In this document: positions 1 to 8,507 of the stretch, in pieces
Numbering within the stretch: position 1 is the first letter of the stretch
How the letters are laid out: the number at the start of each line of letters is the position of its first letter
Source of the DNA: Chitinophaga rupis
GTDB lineage: Bacteria > Bacteroidota > Bacteroidia > Chitinophagales > Chitinophagaceae
Length of the DNA: 64,000 bases
Direction: 5' to 3'
Assembly (NCBI RefSeq): GCF_900109685.1
Contig: NZ_FOBB01000001.1
Location: 868,001 to 932,000, forward strand
Translations under genes and position numbers: made by a program
The notes under the pieces: generated by a model
Told to the model about the DNA's origin: nothing
What the model saw: only the letters and a program-made list of their open reading frames with translations
Database searches by the model: none

Positions 1-106
1 TTTGTTATAAGAGCGGTCTCACCCCTATATATAATGGCATAGTTTGCTTGTTAGTTTTTGTTTTTAATTGATGTAATTTTAACCAACCTGCTTAAAAAAG
101 TTCCCC

Positions 107-883
107 ATGTTATACCGTACTTTCATTTTTACCTCCATACTGGGAATAATATTAACCGCCTGCGGGGGCAATAAGCCGGCGCCGGATGCCACTGATAGCA
201 GCGCCCTGCTAACACCTGCCCAACCGGACGCCGGCGCCCATACGCCTAACGGCAGCTACCAGGGTACCCTGCCCTGCGCCGACTGCCCGGGCATTGATTA
301 CCAGATCAGCCTGTATGACAATAACCGCTACAAAATCCTGATGGTATACCGGGACCGCAACCAGAACCGCCCGGTGGTAGATACCGGTACCTGGAAAATA
401 GAGCAGGATTCCATGGTGCGCATTACCCTTAGCGGACAATCCAAACAAACCTTCCTGTTTGAGGACGGCCGGCTTTACCAGCTAAATGAACATGGCCAGC
501 GCATTACCGGCGCCCTGGCAGATAATTATATATTACGTCCGGTAAGTGGTGGAGATCCCGCCCGCCTGCAGCAGAAAGCTGCCGAAGGCATAGATTTTAT
601 GGCCGCAGGGATCCACCCTGCCTGGAGCCTGGAAATGGACCGGCAGAAAACCATTTTCTTCCGGACGGTGCAGGGCGATTCCGTACGCGTACCCACGTCC
701 CGCCCCCACCCGGACACAGATACCCTGCAGGTATATACCGCCAAAACGGAAAAGGCGGAGTTCATTCTTACCATCCGCAACAGCGCCTGTATAGATGATG
801 TAAATGGTTTTATGCGCCCCTATGCCGTAGAGGTGCAGCTGAAGGATAGTACTTATAAAGGTTGCGGGGAGTATTTGCGGTAA
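107..883 (+). CDS. NlpE-like outer-membrane lipoprotein
   Basis: A 258-residue lipoprotein: the signal peptide ends in the lipobox LTAC, so Cys19 would be acylated. Residues about 48-145 match the NlpE N-terminal fold, with the CADCPG motif (CxxC) followed by a beta-rich segment; in enteric bacteria NlpE senses copper and surface adhesion. Residues about 160-258 resemble the COG3650-type small domain, ending in GCGEYL, so this is a two-domain version. The ATG at 107 gives a clean signal peptide. The gene stands alone, followed by a repeat-rich intergenic region. The family assignment is good; the actual ligand or signal is unknown. Confidence 0.8.
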   Translation: MLYRTFIFTSILGIILTACGGNKPAPDATDSSALLTPAQPDAGAHTPNGSYQGTLPCADCPGIDYQISLYDNNRYKILMVYRDRNQNRPVVDTGTWKIEQDSMVRITLSGQSKQTFLFEDGRLYQLNEHGQRITGALADNYILRPVSGGDPARLQQKAAEGIDFMAAGIHPAWSLEMDRQKTIFFRTVQGDSVRVPTSRPHPDTDTLQVYTAKTEKAEFILTIRNSACIDDVNGFMRPYAVEVQLKDSTYKGCGEYLR

Positions 884-900
884 TTAAACAGGCCGCCCTG

Positions 901-1010
901 TTTAATGGCCCTTTTATTCGGGTGCAACTGGTATGCTTCCCTCCTAAAAAGGCCCCGTAATTGCTGCGCAACCCTAGTGCAACTCCTCCCCCCTACATAA
1001 AACCCTACAT
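901..1010 (-). repeat. 110-bp dispersed repeat, copy 1
   Basis: Read on the minus strand, this segment is nearly identical to 38857-38966 on the plus strand. It starts with two copies of ATGTAGGG and contains GGAGTTGCACTAGGGTTGCG; the only differences are a few substitutions near the far end. No ORF spans it. The two copies are in opposite orientation about 38 kb apart. Confidence 0.85.
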
Positions 1011-1164
1011 GCATATATAACGGTTTTACCACATAGGTTGAGCAGCGTCAACAAATTCGTAATTATTCATATCCATAATTGTTTTCAATGGCATTCATTT
1101 GCTTCGCATTCGTAATTGACAATTCGTAATTCTATCTTTGCGCTGGTTAAAAACTACAACCGTT

Positions 1165-1746
1165 TTGAAAAATATTGCCATTTTTGCTTCAGGTGCCGGC
1201 AGCAATGCCCAAAAGATCATAGACCATTTTTCAGATTCAACAATTGCCAGGGTTACCCTGATCCTGTGTAACAAACCGGACGCCGGAATTTTCCGGATAG
1301 CAGAGAAGGAGAACATACCGGCCATACTGATTGAAAAAGATCCTTTTTTCCGTGGAGATGATTATGTACAACTGTTACAGCGGGAGCAGATAGACCTGGT
1401 GGTGCTGGCAGGCTTTTTATGGAAAGTACCCGCCAACCTGGTGCAGGCATTTGCCAACCGTATTATTAATATTCACCCGGCCCTGCTGCCAAAGTATGGC
1501 GGTAAAGGTATGTACGGACATTTTGTGCATGAGGCCGTGATCAACGCCGGCGATGCAGAAAGCGGCATCACCATTCATTATGTAAATGAAAAGTACGATG
1601 ACGGCGCCACCATTTTACAGGAGCGCTGCACCATTGTACCGGGCGATACGCCGGAGACACTGGCCAAAAAAGTACAGGTGCTGGAACATACCTGGTACCC
1701 GGTTATTGTGGAACGATTATTGACCAACGAAGCAGTTAGCCATTAG
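1165..1746 (+). CDS. purN: phosphoribosylglycinamide formyltransferase
   Basis: PurN transfers a formyl group from 10-formyltetrahydrofolate to glycinamide ribonucleotide, the third step of purine synthesis. The N-terminal IAIFASGAGSNAQKI is the phosphate-binding loop of the family, INIHPALLP carries the catalytic Asn-His pair, and the Asp in YDDGATIL completes the active site. I choose the TTG at 1165, giving 193 residues beginning MKNIAIFASG. An upstream TTG at 1138 lies inside a TATCTTTG sequence that looks like a -7 promoter element, so it should not be translated. The length fits the family. An outer-membrane protein gene follows 45 bp downstream and may be co-transcribed. Confidence 0.93.
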   Translation: MKNIAIFASGAGSNAQKIIDHFSDSTIARVTLILCNKPDAGIFRIAEKENIPAILIEKDPFFRGDDYVQLLQREQIDLVVLAGFLWKVPANLVQAFANRIINIHPALLPKYGGKGMYGHFVHEAVINAGDAESGITIHYVNEKYDDGATILQERCTIVPGDTPETLAKKVQVLEHTWYPVIVERLLTNEAVSH

Positions 1747-1791
1747 CCTGTAGCTATAGCTATTATGCGCAAATTTCCCCAGCTGCTGTTT

Positions 1792-2463
1792 ATGAAACGT
1801 ACACTATTTGCTTTACTGCTCATCTGCTGTTATGCAGTTACCGCATGGGCACAGGATCGCAAGCCGGCCGGTACCTTCCGCAACGGCACCTACATTAAGG
1901 TAAACCCTACTACCCTCATTAATGAGCTGGATGTGTATATTGAACAGGAGCTTACTGAAAAGTTAAGCCTGGAGCTGGGTATTACCGGCATTTATACAGA
2001 TTACCCGGATTATTACCTGGCCAAGAAGATAGATTTCGGCCAAAAGAAACCCAACATCAGTACCGAACAATTTGTGGAAGGCCGGGGGCTGGGTTTCCGC
2101 GCGGCGCTGCGCTGGTACATATTTTCTATTTATGAAGGAAATTCCCGCGCAGGCGGTACCTACTTTCAACCGGTGCTGTTCGTTAAAAAAGTGTTTTACC
2201 CCAATGAGGAGGTAGAGCTCCTGGGCAACAAGTATAAAGAATCCGCCAGTAAGGATGTATATGGCCTGCAGTTCCTGCTTGGGCGCCAGTTCACCAAGGG
2301 CAAAATAATCTTTGACCCCTACATTGGCCTGGGCGTTCGTAATAAGATCTATTATTACCACAATTTTGAGAACAATAACGGCACTGTACAGGCCTCTGAT
2401 GATAAGCTGGTAAGCGTATTGCCCAGCTTACAGCTGGGACTTAAGCTGGGGCTGAAGTTATAG
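1792..2463 (+). CDS. secreted outer-membrane beta-barrel-like protein
   Basis: A protein of 223 residues with a clear Sec signal peptide (MKRTLFALLLICCYAVTAWA, cut before QD). The mature part alternates hydrophobic and polar residues and ends in LGLKLGLKL, a typical terminal beta-strand, so it is probably a small outer-membrane barrel. I use the ATG at 1792 because it starts the signal peptide directly; an upstream ATG at 1765 would add nine residues. It follows purN closely. I do not recognise a specific family and no function can be given. Confidence 0.7.
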   Translation: MKRTLFALLLICCYAVTAWAQDRKPAGTFRNGTYIKVNPTTLINELDVYIEQELTEKLSLELGITGIYTDYPDYYLAKKIDFGQKKPNISTEQFVEGRGLGFRAALRWYIFSIYEGNSRAGGTYFQPVLFVKKVFYPNEEVELLGNKYKESASKDVYGLQFLLGRQFTKGKIIFDPYIGLGVRNKIYYYHNFENNNGTVQASDDKLVSVLPSLQLGLKLGLKL

Positions 2464-2513
2464 TTGGCCGTCATGTGGGTCAGTTGGCAGTATGGAGGCG
2501 TAACATATGATGC

Positions 2514-3023
2514 TCATTTTGCCGGATCAGCCCCTGGATGCACCGTAATATCTTTTTGTCCTGCACAGGCTCTTTGCAATAAACGCAGTAATTGCTTACT
2601 GCTCACATACCCTCCGTAACGGTAAATAATGCGGTACTGCTCATCCAATAGTACAAAAGAAGGGTATAAGGCAGCCTTCTCTCCCTTCATTAACAATGCA
2701 GCCAGCTCATGTTGCCCGCTGCTTACACCCTGCGGTTCAAAAGCATAGGTTTTTCCTTTAAATAAGATGGATTGTTTTTGCTCCGCATCCAGCGATATGC
2801 TGTAAAAGCAGCTATTGAGCAGCTGTACCACCGGCTTGTCCTGCAGGGTAGTATGCTCCATCATATTGCAGTATGCGCACCAGCTGGTATGAATAAATAC
2901 AAAAGTTTTACGCGGGGCTGCCTGCACAGCACTATCCAGCTTTTCAAAAGTAGTATAGTGCACCTGGGCGGGGGCAGCATGTGCGAGTAAAAGGGAGAAC
3001 GCCAATAATAATAAACAGCGCAT
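2514..3023 (-). CDS. periplasmic thioredoxin-like protein
   Basis: A protein of 169 residues with a signal peptide (ends APAQ) and a thioredoxin fold. FIHTSWCAYCNMME carries the redox pair CxxC, and YPSFVLLDE carries the cis-proline region. It resembles the thioredoxin_7 / DUF255-like group that works in the periplasm. It is encoded 18 bp downstream of the TonB receptor on the same strand, so the two form an operon. It could keep cysteines of a metal-handling partner reduced; that is inference from the neighbours. Confidence 0.82.
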   Translation of the reverse strand: MRCLLLLAFSLLLAHAAPAQVHYTTFEKLDSAVQAAPRKTFVFIHTSWCAYCNMMEHTTLQDKPVVQLLNSCFYSISLDAEQKQSILFKGKTYAFEPQGVSSGQHELAALLMKGEKAALYPSFVLLDEQYRIIYRYGGYVSSKQLLRLLQRACAGQKDITVHPGADPAK

Positions 3024-3041
3024 GAATAAAATTACGAATTA

Positions 3042-5345
3042 TCACTTTCCCACCGTCCACCGCACACCTAAAAATCCCCGGATCCCCTGGTTGGAGGCAT
3101 ACACATAGCTGGTGTCAAATGTAAGCGCATATGGGTTCTCCGCCGTAGGTACCACATTCCCCTGCGGGTCATATACCACTTTTTTATTAAAAGGGTCAAA
3201 TGGCCGGGCAATGGCATCTTTATCTGGCCTGAAGTTCAGCAGGTTTTTCACGCCGCCATATATTTCCCAGTCGGTACCACATTTTTTGGTCAATTGAATG
3301 TTCTGCAGGCTCCAAACCGGTGAGTTGGCAGGCCGAGGGTCCAGGCTGTTCTGCAAAGGCAGGTGCATAGGCCCATACAGGTTACCCGTATAATCAATAC
3401 TCATACCCAAACGTGCAAGGCTGTAGGAAACTGTCCAGGTGCCGGTTAGCTTTTCCGTAAGCATGGGCCGTTCTTTAACGGTTTGCCCGTTCTGCTGCTG
3501 TACCGTATATACATCCATAAAGGTGGCGCCGGCCAGTATCTTTAAAGGGAAAGAAAAGGCAATATCTGTGTTCAGGCTTAAACCGCGGGATATGGCGTAG
3601 CCATCCAGGTTGCTGTAAATAATAGCGTCCTGGCTGGTGGTATAATCCGGTATGATCTTATTACTGAACCGGGTGTAAAAAGCCGCCATATCCAGCCCCA
3701 GGTATACATTGTTCAGGTTCACCTTTTTTACATAGTTCAGGTTCACATTCCAGCTTTTTTCCGGTTTCAGGTCTTCGGTGATCTTTACCTGCCGCGCACC
3801 TGTAAGCGCCGCATGATCTTCTGTGAAGACGGATACTACGCGGTAACCTGTACCTACATTAAAGCGCAGCACATTCTGCTCATTAGGCGCCCATTTATAA
3901 GCCATCCGCGGTGTGACGATGTTGCCATGAATAGAATTGTAATCATAACGCATACCCATCAGCAGGGTATGTTTGGGATGCAGCTTTATTTCATCCTGCA
4001 CAAAAACACCCGGCAGGTAAGTATGGTTCGGATTATTAGCCGGACCATGCTCCGTTGGTTTTTCCGTAGTCACGGTATTATCATCATAATAGGTATAACG
4101 GAAAGGGATACCCGTTAACAGGTTATGCCTGCCTAATTGTTTATCCCAGGTAAGCTGTGCAAAGGCTATTTTCTGATTGGCCAGGAACCAGGTTTTACCA
4201 TAAGCGGAGTTCTGATCATGCACATTAAAGGAATACTGTAACATGATCTTTTCCTTTACAGGCAGCTGGTAAGCGCCTATTACTTCCAGGCGGTTGGTGC
4301 GGATGCTTTCCCCATACACGCTATCGGTACCGCGCCAGTGCGGGGTCCATTGCATTTGCCCGCCCCAGCGGTCTTCATAATAGTACCGGGCTGCCAGGGA
4401 TGCCACGCGCTGCTGCTTCCGGGCAAAGGTCCATTTGTTGAATATAGAAATGCGGTGCTGCAGGGTTACATCCGTAAACCCATCCCCGTTATTATCAATC
4501 GGATGCTGGTAGTTATAATAATTAATGCCTAGCAGCGATTTACTTTTGCCGGCGTTAATACGCAAACCCAGGTCCACATTATGCTCCTGCCAGCTGGTGC
4601 TGAATACATCGGCCGTAAGCAAAGGCGCATGGGCCGGGTCTTTGGTAATAATATTGATCAACCCTGCTACTGCTTCAGAACCATATAAGGTAGATGCCGG
4701 GCCTTTCACAATCTCTACTCTTTCCACCAGGCTATTGGGAATGCCGGACAAACCATACACTGTAGAAAGCGAACTTACGATCGGCATCCCGTCTATCATT
4801 ACCATGGTATATGGGCCTTCCAGCCCGTTAATATGAATATCGCCGGTATTGCACACATTACAGTTCAGCTGCGGCCGCACCCCGTTAATATTCTGCAGGG
4901 CATCAAACAAGCTGGGAGTGGGATTTTTGCGGAAGAACGCAGGCGTAAATACATCTACCGGTACAGGGCTTTCCGCTTTGGATACCGGTTTTAGCGTACC
5001 TGTTACCACCACCTCATTCAGGCTGGATGCGGTGGATTGCAGGTGAATATTCAGGCGGGTAGTGTTGCCTGTTCTTACCTGCACGGCCTGCATATGTTTT
5101 ACAAAACCAACTGCGCTCACCTGTAGCTGGTGCCGGCCTGCCGGCACATTGGCCAGTTCATATACACCGGCGGTGTCCGTTACCGTACCAGCTTTAATAT
5201 CCGCAAAGCCAATACTGGCAAAGGGTACGGGCTTACCATCCGCCAGCACAACGCCTTTTAGCCGGCCGGGAGGTGCTGTTTGCGCCCTGGCTATACCAGC
5301 AACCAATAAGCATAAACAAACTATGCAGCGTACAGTTTTGACCAT
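3042..5345 (-). CDS. TonB-dependent outer-membrane receptor
   Basis: A receptor of about 767 residues. After the signal peptide (ending IARAQ) there is a carboxypeptidase-regulatory-like domain (LKGVVLADGKPVPFASIGF), then a plug domain with DALQNINGVRP, LEGPYTMVMIDGMPI and IVKGPASTLYGSEAVAGLIN, then the 22-strand barrel ending in GVRWTVGK. It transports an unknown substrate using TonB energy. A cysteine-rich NCNVCNTG sits in the plug. The start is placed at the ATG at 5345 (5354 is possible), because a TATTTTTG -7 element covers 5364-5371. With the thioredoxin-like gene downstream and metal genes upstream, a metal or metallophore substrate is likely but not proven. Confidence 0.88.
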   Translation of the reverse strand: MVKTVRCIVCLCLLVAGIARAQTAPPGRLKGVVLADGKPVPFASIGFADIKAGTVTDTAGVYELANVPAGRHQLQVSAVGFVKHMQAVQVRTGNTTRLNIHLQSTASSLNEVVVTGTLKPVSKAESPVPVDVFTPAFFRKNPTPSLFDALQNINGVRPQLNCNVCNTGDIHINGLEGPYTMVMIDGMPIVSSLSTVYGLSGIPNSLVERVEIVKGPASTLYGSEAVAGLINIITKDPAHAPLLTADVFSTSWQEHNVDLGLRINAGKSKSLLGINYYNYQHPIDNNGDGFTDVTLQHRISIFNKWTFARKQQRVASLAARYYYEDRWGGQMQWTPHWRGTDSVYGESIRTNRLEVIGAYQLPVKEKIMLQYSFNVHDQNSAYGKTWFLANQKIAFAQLTWDKQLGRHNLLTGIPFRYTYYDDNTVTTEKPTEHGPANNPNHTYLPGVFVQDEIKLHPKHTLLMGMRYDYNSIHGNIVTPRMAYKWAPNEQNVLRFNVGTGYRVVSVFTEDHAALTGARQVKITEDLKPEKSWNVNLNYVKKVNLNNVYLGLDMAAFYTRFSNKIIPDYTTSQDAIIYSNLDGYAISRGLSLNTDIAFSFPLKILAGATFMDVYTVQQQNGQTVKERPMLTEKLTGTWTVSYSLARLGMSIDYTGNLYGPMHLPLQNSLDPRPANSPVWSLQNIQLTKKCGTDWEIYGGVKNLLNFRPDKDAIARPFDPFNKKVVYDPQGNVVPTAENPYALTFDTSYVYASNQGIRGFLGVRWTVGK

Positions 5346-5552
5346 TTGAAACATTTTATACAGCAAAAATAGTTTTATGAATACAACTATTCTAAATTAT
5401 TTTTTAGATTAACCTAAATTTAAATGAGCATTTATAAAGTAGGGCCTCATTATGGCTGTGCAGTTTACCATACAATAAGGCCGGCGCCGGCTGCCATATT
5501 ACCTCCTACTTCCCGGCCGGCGCTGAGCTTTCCAGGCCGCTGGATGATGGAT

Positions 5553-6737
5553 CTATAATTCCGGGAAAGGGTCTTTAAACACATAACCATTCTCCCACAG
5601 CTTTACCTCTTCAGGCGTACAGCGGCAGGCATCCAGCTCCCGGGTAATGCGGGCGGGGTCCAGCTCCTGGCCTATGATCACTATTTCATTATACCGGTCT
5701 GCAAATTGCGGATGCCAGCGGCTGCGAAGTAATTCGTAAGCTGCGGCATCCATTTGCCACTGCGCTTTGGGAATAGCGCACCACCAGAACCCCGCCTTAT
5801 CGGCCCGCAGGGAGGCGCCGGCCTGGCTCCAGTTCACCGCTGTATCCGGGCGGGAGGCCAGCCATAATAAACCCTTGCTGCGTAAAATATTGCCCTCCCA
5901 TGCTTCATTGATATAGCGCCACAAGCGCTCAGGATGAAAAGGCTCCCGGCTGCGGTATACAAAAGAGCTGATACCATATTCCGCCGTTTCCGGTGTGTGT
6001 GCAGCTTCCAGCTCCGCTATCCAGCCGGCGCTTTGGGAGGTACGTTCAAAATCAAATAAACCGGTGTTGAGTATTTCATGCAGGGGTATGGCGCCATTAA
6101 TGCTTTCTATAATACGCGCTTCGGCATTCAGCTTGCGCAGCAAGGCTTTCAGGGTATTGAGCATCCGCGGGGTTACCAGGTCGCACTTGTTCAGCACTAT
6201 TACATTGGCAAATTCTATTTGTTCTATTAACAGGTTTACAATCGTGCGCTGGTCCTGCGCATCATCTGTTAAATCACGATCCTGCAGCAAAGCTGTGCTG
6301 TCATAATCCTTGCTGAAGTTATAGGCATCTACTACCGTTACCAGGGTATCCAGGCGGCTTACACGGCTCAGGTCTATGTTATTATGCTCATCCTGGTAAC
6401 AGAAAGTTTGCGCTACCGGCAGCGGTTCAGAGATACCGCTGGATTCTATGAGCAAATAGTCAAATCGCTGTTGTTCCGCCAGGGCAGCTACTTCGCGCAG
6501 CAGGTCTTCCCGTAGGGTGCAGCAAATGCAGCCGTTGCTCATTTCCACCAGCTGCTCCTCCGTATGGTGCAATACCTGTTCATTTTTTACCAGCTGCGCG
6601 TCTATATTCACTTCGCTCATATCATTCACTATAACGGCTACACGTAAATTTTCTCGGTTATGCAGCACATGGTTAAGCAGCGTGGTTTTACCGGCGCCTA
6701 AAAAGCCGCTCAGTACCGTCACGGGTAATTTTTTCAT
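5553..6737 (-). CDS. COG0523 GTPase, putative zinc metallochaperone
   Basis: A 394-residue member of the CobW/COG0523 G3E family of GTP-driven metallochaperones. It has the Walker [12 protein letters not shown] near residue 11, the metal-binding CICC at residues 70-73, ESSGISEP (switch region), NKCD for guanine recognition, and a CobW C-terminal domain. Such proteins deliver zinc or another metal to client enzymes and are usually made under zinc limitation. It is followed on its 5' side, 21 bp away, by the MerC-like gene in the same direction, and the Fur-family operator at 7247 lies upstream of both. Zinc is the likely metal, inferred from this context. Confidence 0.9.
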   Translation of the reverse strand: MKKLPVTVLSGFLGAGKTTLLNHVLHNRENLRVAVIVNDMSEVNIDAQLVKNEQVLHHTEEQLVEMSNGCICCTLREDLLREVAALAEQQRFDYLLIESSGISEPLPVAQTFCYQDEHNNIDLSRVSRLDTLVTVVDAYNFSKDYDSTALLQDRDLTDDAQDQRTIVNLLIEQIEFANVIVLNKCDLVTPRMLNTLKALLRKLNAEARIIESINGAIPLHEILNTGLFDFERTSQSAGWIAELEAAHTPETAEYGISSFVYRSREPFHPERLWRYINEAWEGNILRSKGLLWLASRPDTAVNWSQAGASLRADKAGFWWCAIPKAQWQMDAAAYELLRSRWHPQFADRYNEIVIIGQELDPARITRELDACRCTPEEVKLWENGYVFKDPFPEL

Positions 6738-6758
6738 AGCAATATGTGTGTGGGTATA

Positions 6759-7136
6759 TTAATGCCTGCACTTATGCAGGTTCCATATATGCGCAATAAT
6801 GATGAGTAATGCGCCCGCTGTAATAACAATGGGCCTCCATAACGGCGGCATTGCATAGTGCCCCAGCAGCAGGCCTGCAAAACCAGCCAGGAACAATAAC
6901 AGCGGCAACAGCTGCCGGTGCTGGTGGCGGTATCCCCTGAACAATGCCAGGCATCCGATCACAAACGTGCAGGCCATTAACCCGTATTCCAGCTTTTCAT
7001 TTTCCAGCAAATGAGCACCCAGCAATGGCAGCAGGGTAATCAGCACCGGCAGCAGCGCACAGTGTATGGCGCAAAGCAAAGAGGCGCCAATGCCCAGCAC
7101 ATCCAGGTTCAATTTTCGCAATAACTTCTCAGGCAT
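6759..7136 (-). CDS. MerC-domain small membrane protein
   Basis: A 125-residue protein with four predicted membrane segments. The first holds [11 protein letters not shown], the paired-cysteine motif of MerC-like metal-ion transporters, and the protein ends in the metal-binding-looking tail HKCRH. It is the first gene of a probable operon with the COG0523 GTPase and is preceded by a perfect palindrome that looks like a Fur/Zur box. A role in zinc uptake or handling is inferred; mercury is unlikely, as no mer genes are present. Confidence 0.8.
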   Translation of the reverse strand: MPEKLLRKLNLDVLGIGASLLCAIHCALLPVLITLLPLLGAHLLENEKLEYGLMACTFVIGCLALFRGYRHQHRQLLPLLLFLAGFAGLLLGHYAMPPLWRPIVITAGALLIIIAHIWNLHKCRH

Positions 7137-7246
7137 ATCATTTAAATTTTACCACGGGCAAAAGCTTTCCTGCAGCGGCACACAGCGGGCCGCAATCAAT
7201 TTTAAGTTAACCGCACTTCTCTTTCACTACTTCAGCAAAGCTACAT

Positions 7247-7275
7247 ATTTATTTGCAACAATGTTGCAAATAAAT
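7247..7275. promoter_or_regulatory. perfect palindrome, candidate Fur/Zur operator
   Basis: Two 14-nt arms are fully complementary around a single central A at 7261; the core is TTGCAACAATGTTGCAA. It lies between divergent genes, 111 bp before the MerC-like start and 98 bp before the SCO1 start, beside a Fur-family regulator gene. Fur proteins bind such odd-length palindromes, so it probably controls one or both directions. Confidence 0.75.
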
Positions 7276-7342
7276 TTTCCGGTATTATTTTTTACCGGCT
7301 GAACGGCCGGTTTGCACCCACCCGGAATGGATGTTTTTGTTG

Positions 7343-7350
7343 TACCTTTG
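7343..7350 (+). promoter_or_regulatory. -7 promoter element for SCO1-fur
   Basis: TACCTTTG matches the Bacteroidota -7 consensus TAnnTTTG and lies 24 nt before the SCO1 start codon. I did not find a convincing -33 TTG at the usual distance. Confidence 0.45.
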
Positions 7351-7373
7351 CATACATTAAAGCGGGGATATTT

Positions 7374-8000
7374 ATGTCAAAAAAGGCCGTATTCTTAATA
7401 ACTTTCTTTGTGCTGCTTAGTGCAGCCTTCCTAACCTATGCCGGCTATGTGATCATGGATGAAACAGGCAGTTTTTTCGGGAAAGAAAAATTACCGGTGC
7501 TGGGTAGCCCCGGCCATGTGGTAGGCGGTTTTTCTTTTACCAACCAGGAGGGTAAAACCATTACCAGTAAAGATGTAATGGGTAAAATATATGTATCAGA
7601 GTATTTTTTTACTACCTGTACCGGCATTTGCCCCAAGATGAACAAGAACATGGAAAAGGTGTATGCCACATACAAGGATAAGCCAAACTTCCTCATTCTT
7701 TCCCATACGGTAGATCCGGAGCATGATAGCGTGCCTGTGCTGAAAGCCTATGCTGTCAAACATGGCGCGGATGCCCGCAATTGGTGGTTCATGACCGGCA
7801 CCAAAAAAGAGCTGTATAAGCTGGCCCGCCAGGGTTATATGCTGGATGATGGTACCTATGCCGGTGAAGAAGATTTTGTGCATACCCAGTGGTTTGCCCT
7901 GGTGGATGGCGAAGGCCGGGTACGGGGTTTGTATGAGGGAACAAAAGTGACCGATGTGGATAAACTGATCAATGACATTGACCGGTTAATGAAAGAGTAG
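7374..8000 (+). CDS. SCO1/SenC family copper chaperone
   Basis: A 208-residue membrane-anchored thioredoxin-fold protein with one N-terminal helix. FFTTCTGICPKMN gives the copper ligands Cys82 and Cys86, and His171 in EDFVHTQWF is the third ligand. Family members build the CuA site of cytochrome c oxidase in the periplasm or act as thiol reductases. It is transcribed away from the zinc genes and is followed 26 bp later by a Fur-family gene, so the two probably share a transcript. Confidence 0.92.
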   Translation: MSKKAVFLITFFVLLSAAFLTYAGYVIMDETGSFFGKEKLPVLGSPGHVVGGFSFTNQEGKTITSKDVMGKIYVSEYFFTTCTGICPKMNKNMEKVYATYKDKPNFLILSHTVDPEHDSVPVLKAYAVKHGADARNWWFMTGTKKELYKLARQGYMLDDGTYAGEEDFVHTQWFALVDGEGRVRGLYEGTKVTDVDKLINDIDRLMKE

Positions 8001-8026
8001 TTGTTGTAATTTAATTTTTCATCATC

Positions 8027-8455
8027 ATGAAAAATACGAAAGACCAGATCAGCGATATATTACGGAGCAGCCATTTGAGTGTAACAGATACCCGGGTAAA
8101 AATACTGGAGCTGTTCATGAAAAGCAGCGGTGCGCTGGAACACAGTGATTTTGAGAAAAAGCTGGCGGGACAGGCTTTTGACCGGGTTACTATTTACCGT
8201 ACCCTGCAGGCGTTTATTGATAAAGGCATTATTCATAAGATCCCTACTACGGATACCAGTGTGCAGTATGCCCTGTGCAGATCAGAATGTTCCGCAGAGG
8301 ACCATCACGATCATCATGTGCATTTCAAATGTGAAGAATGTGGTAATACGCTTTGCTTGGATGACACAGACATTCCTGCTATTCAATTGCCCAAAGGGTA
8401 TGCAGCGCATAATATAGAAGTAGTGGTAAGCGGGGTGTGTAAGCATTGTAAGTAA
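8027..8455 (+). CDS. Fur-family metal-responsive repressor (Zur-like)
   Basis: A 142-residue repressor with an N-terminal winged helix (RVTIYRTLQAFIDKGIIHK is the recognition region) and a C-terminal dimerisation domain. CEEC at 102-105 and CKHC at 138-141 form the structural zinc site, and HHDHHVHF is the regulatory metal site. The neighbouring COG0523 GTPase, MerC-like protein and palindrome point to zinc sensing, so Zur is the best guess; PerR or Fur cannot be excluded. It is the second gene of the SCO1 unit. Confidence 0.9.
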   Translation: MKNTKDQISDILRSSHLSVTDTRVKILELFMKSSGALEHSDFEKKLAGQAFDRVTIYRTLQAFIDKGIIHKIPTTDTSVQYALCRSECSAEDHHDHHVHFKCEECGNTLCLDDTDIPAIQLPKGYAAHNIEVVVSGVCKHCK

Positions 8456-8507
8456 TGTGCAAATGAATGATACCATCCATTTGCACATTAGCATATTTGC
8501 ACATTAA
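8454..8507. terminator. hairpin of TGCACATT words between convergent genes
   Basis: AATGTGCAAATG at 8454-8465 pairs perfectly with CATTTGCACATT at 8478-8489, followed by a further TTTGCACATT copy. It lies between the ends of the Fur-family gene and the peptidase gene and overlaps the Fur stop codon. There is no U-tract, so a bidirectional terminator role is only likely. Related words occur at about 22315-22370. Confidence 0.5.

Noticed and set aside
1138-1164. TTG at 1138 as the purN start
   Set aside because: It falls inside the TATCTTTG -7-like element and adds nine residues not typical of PurN.
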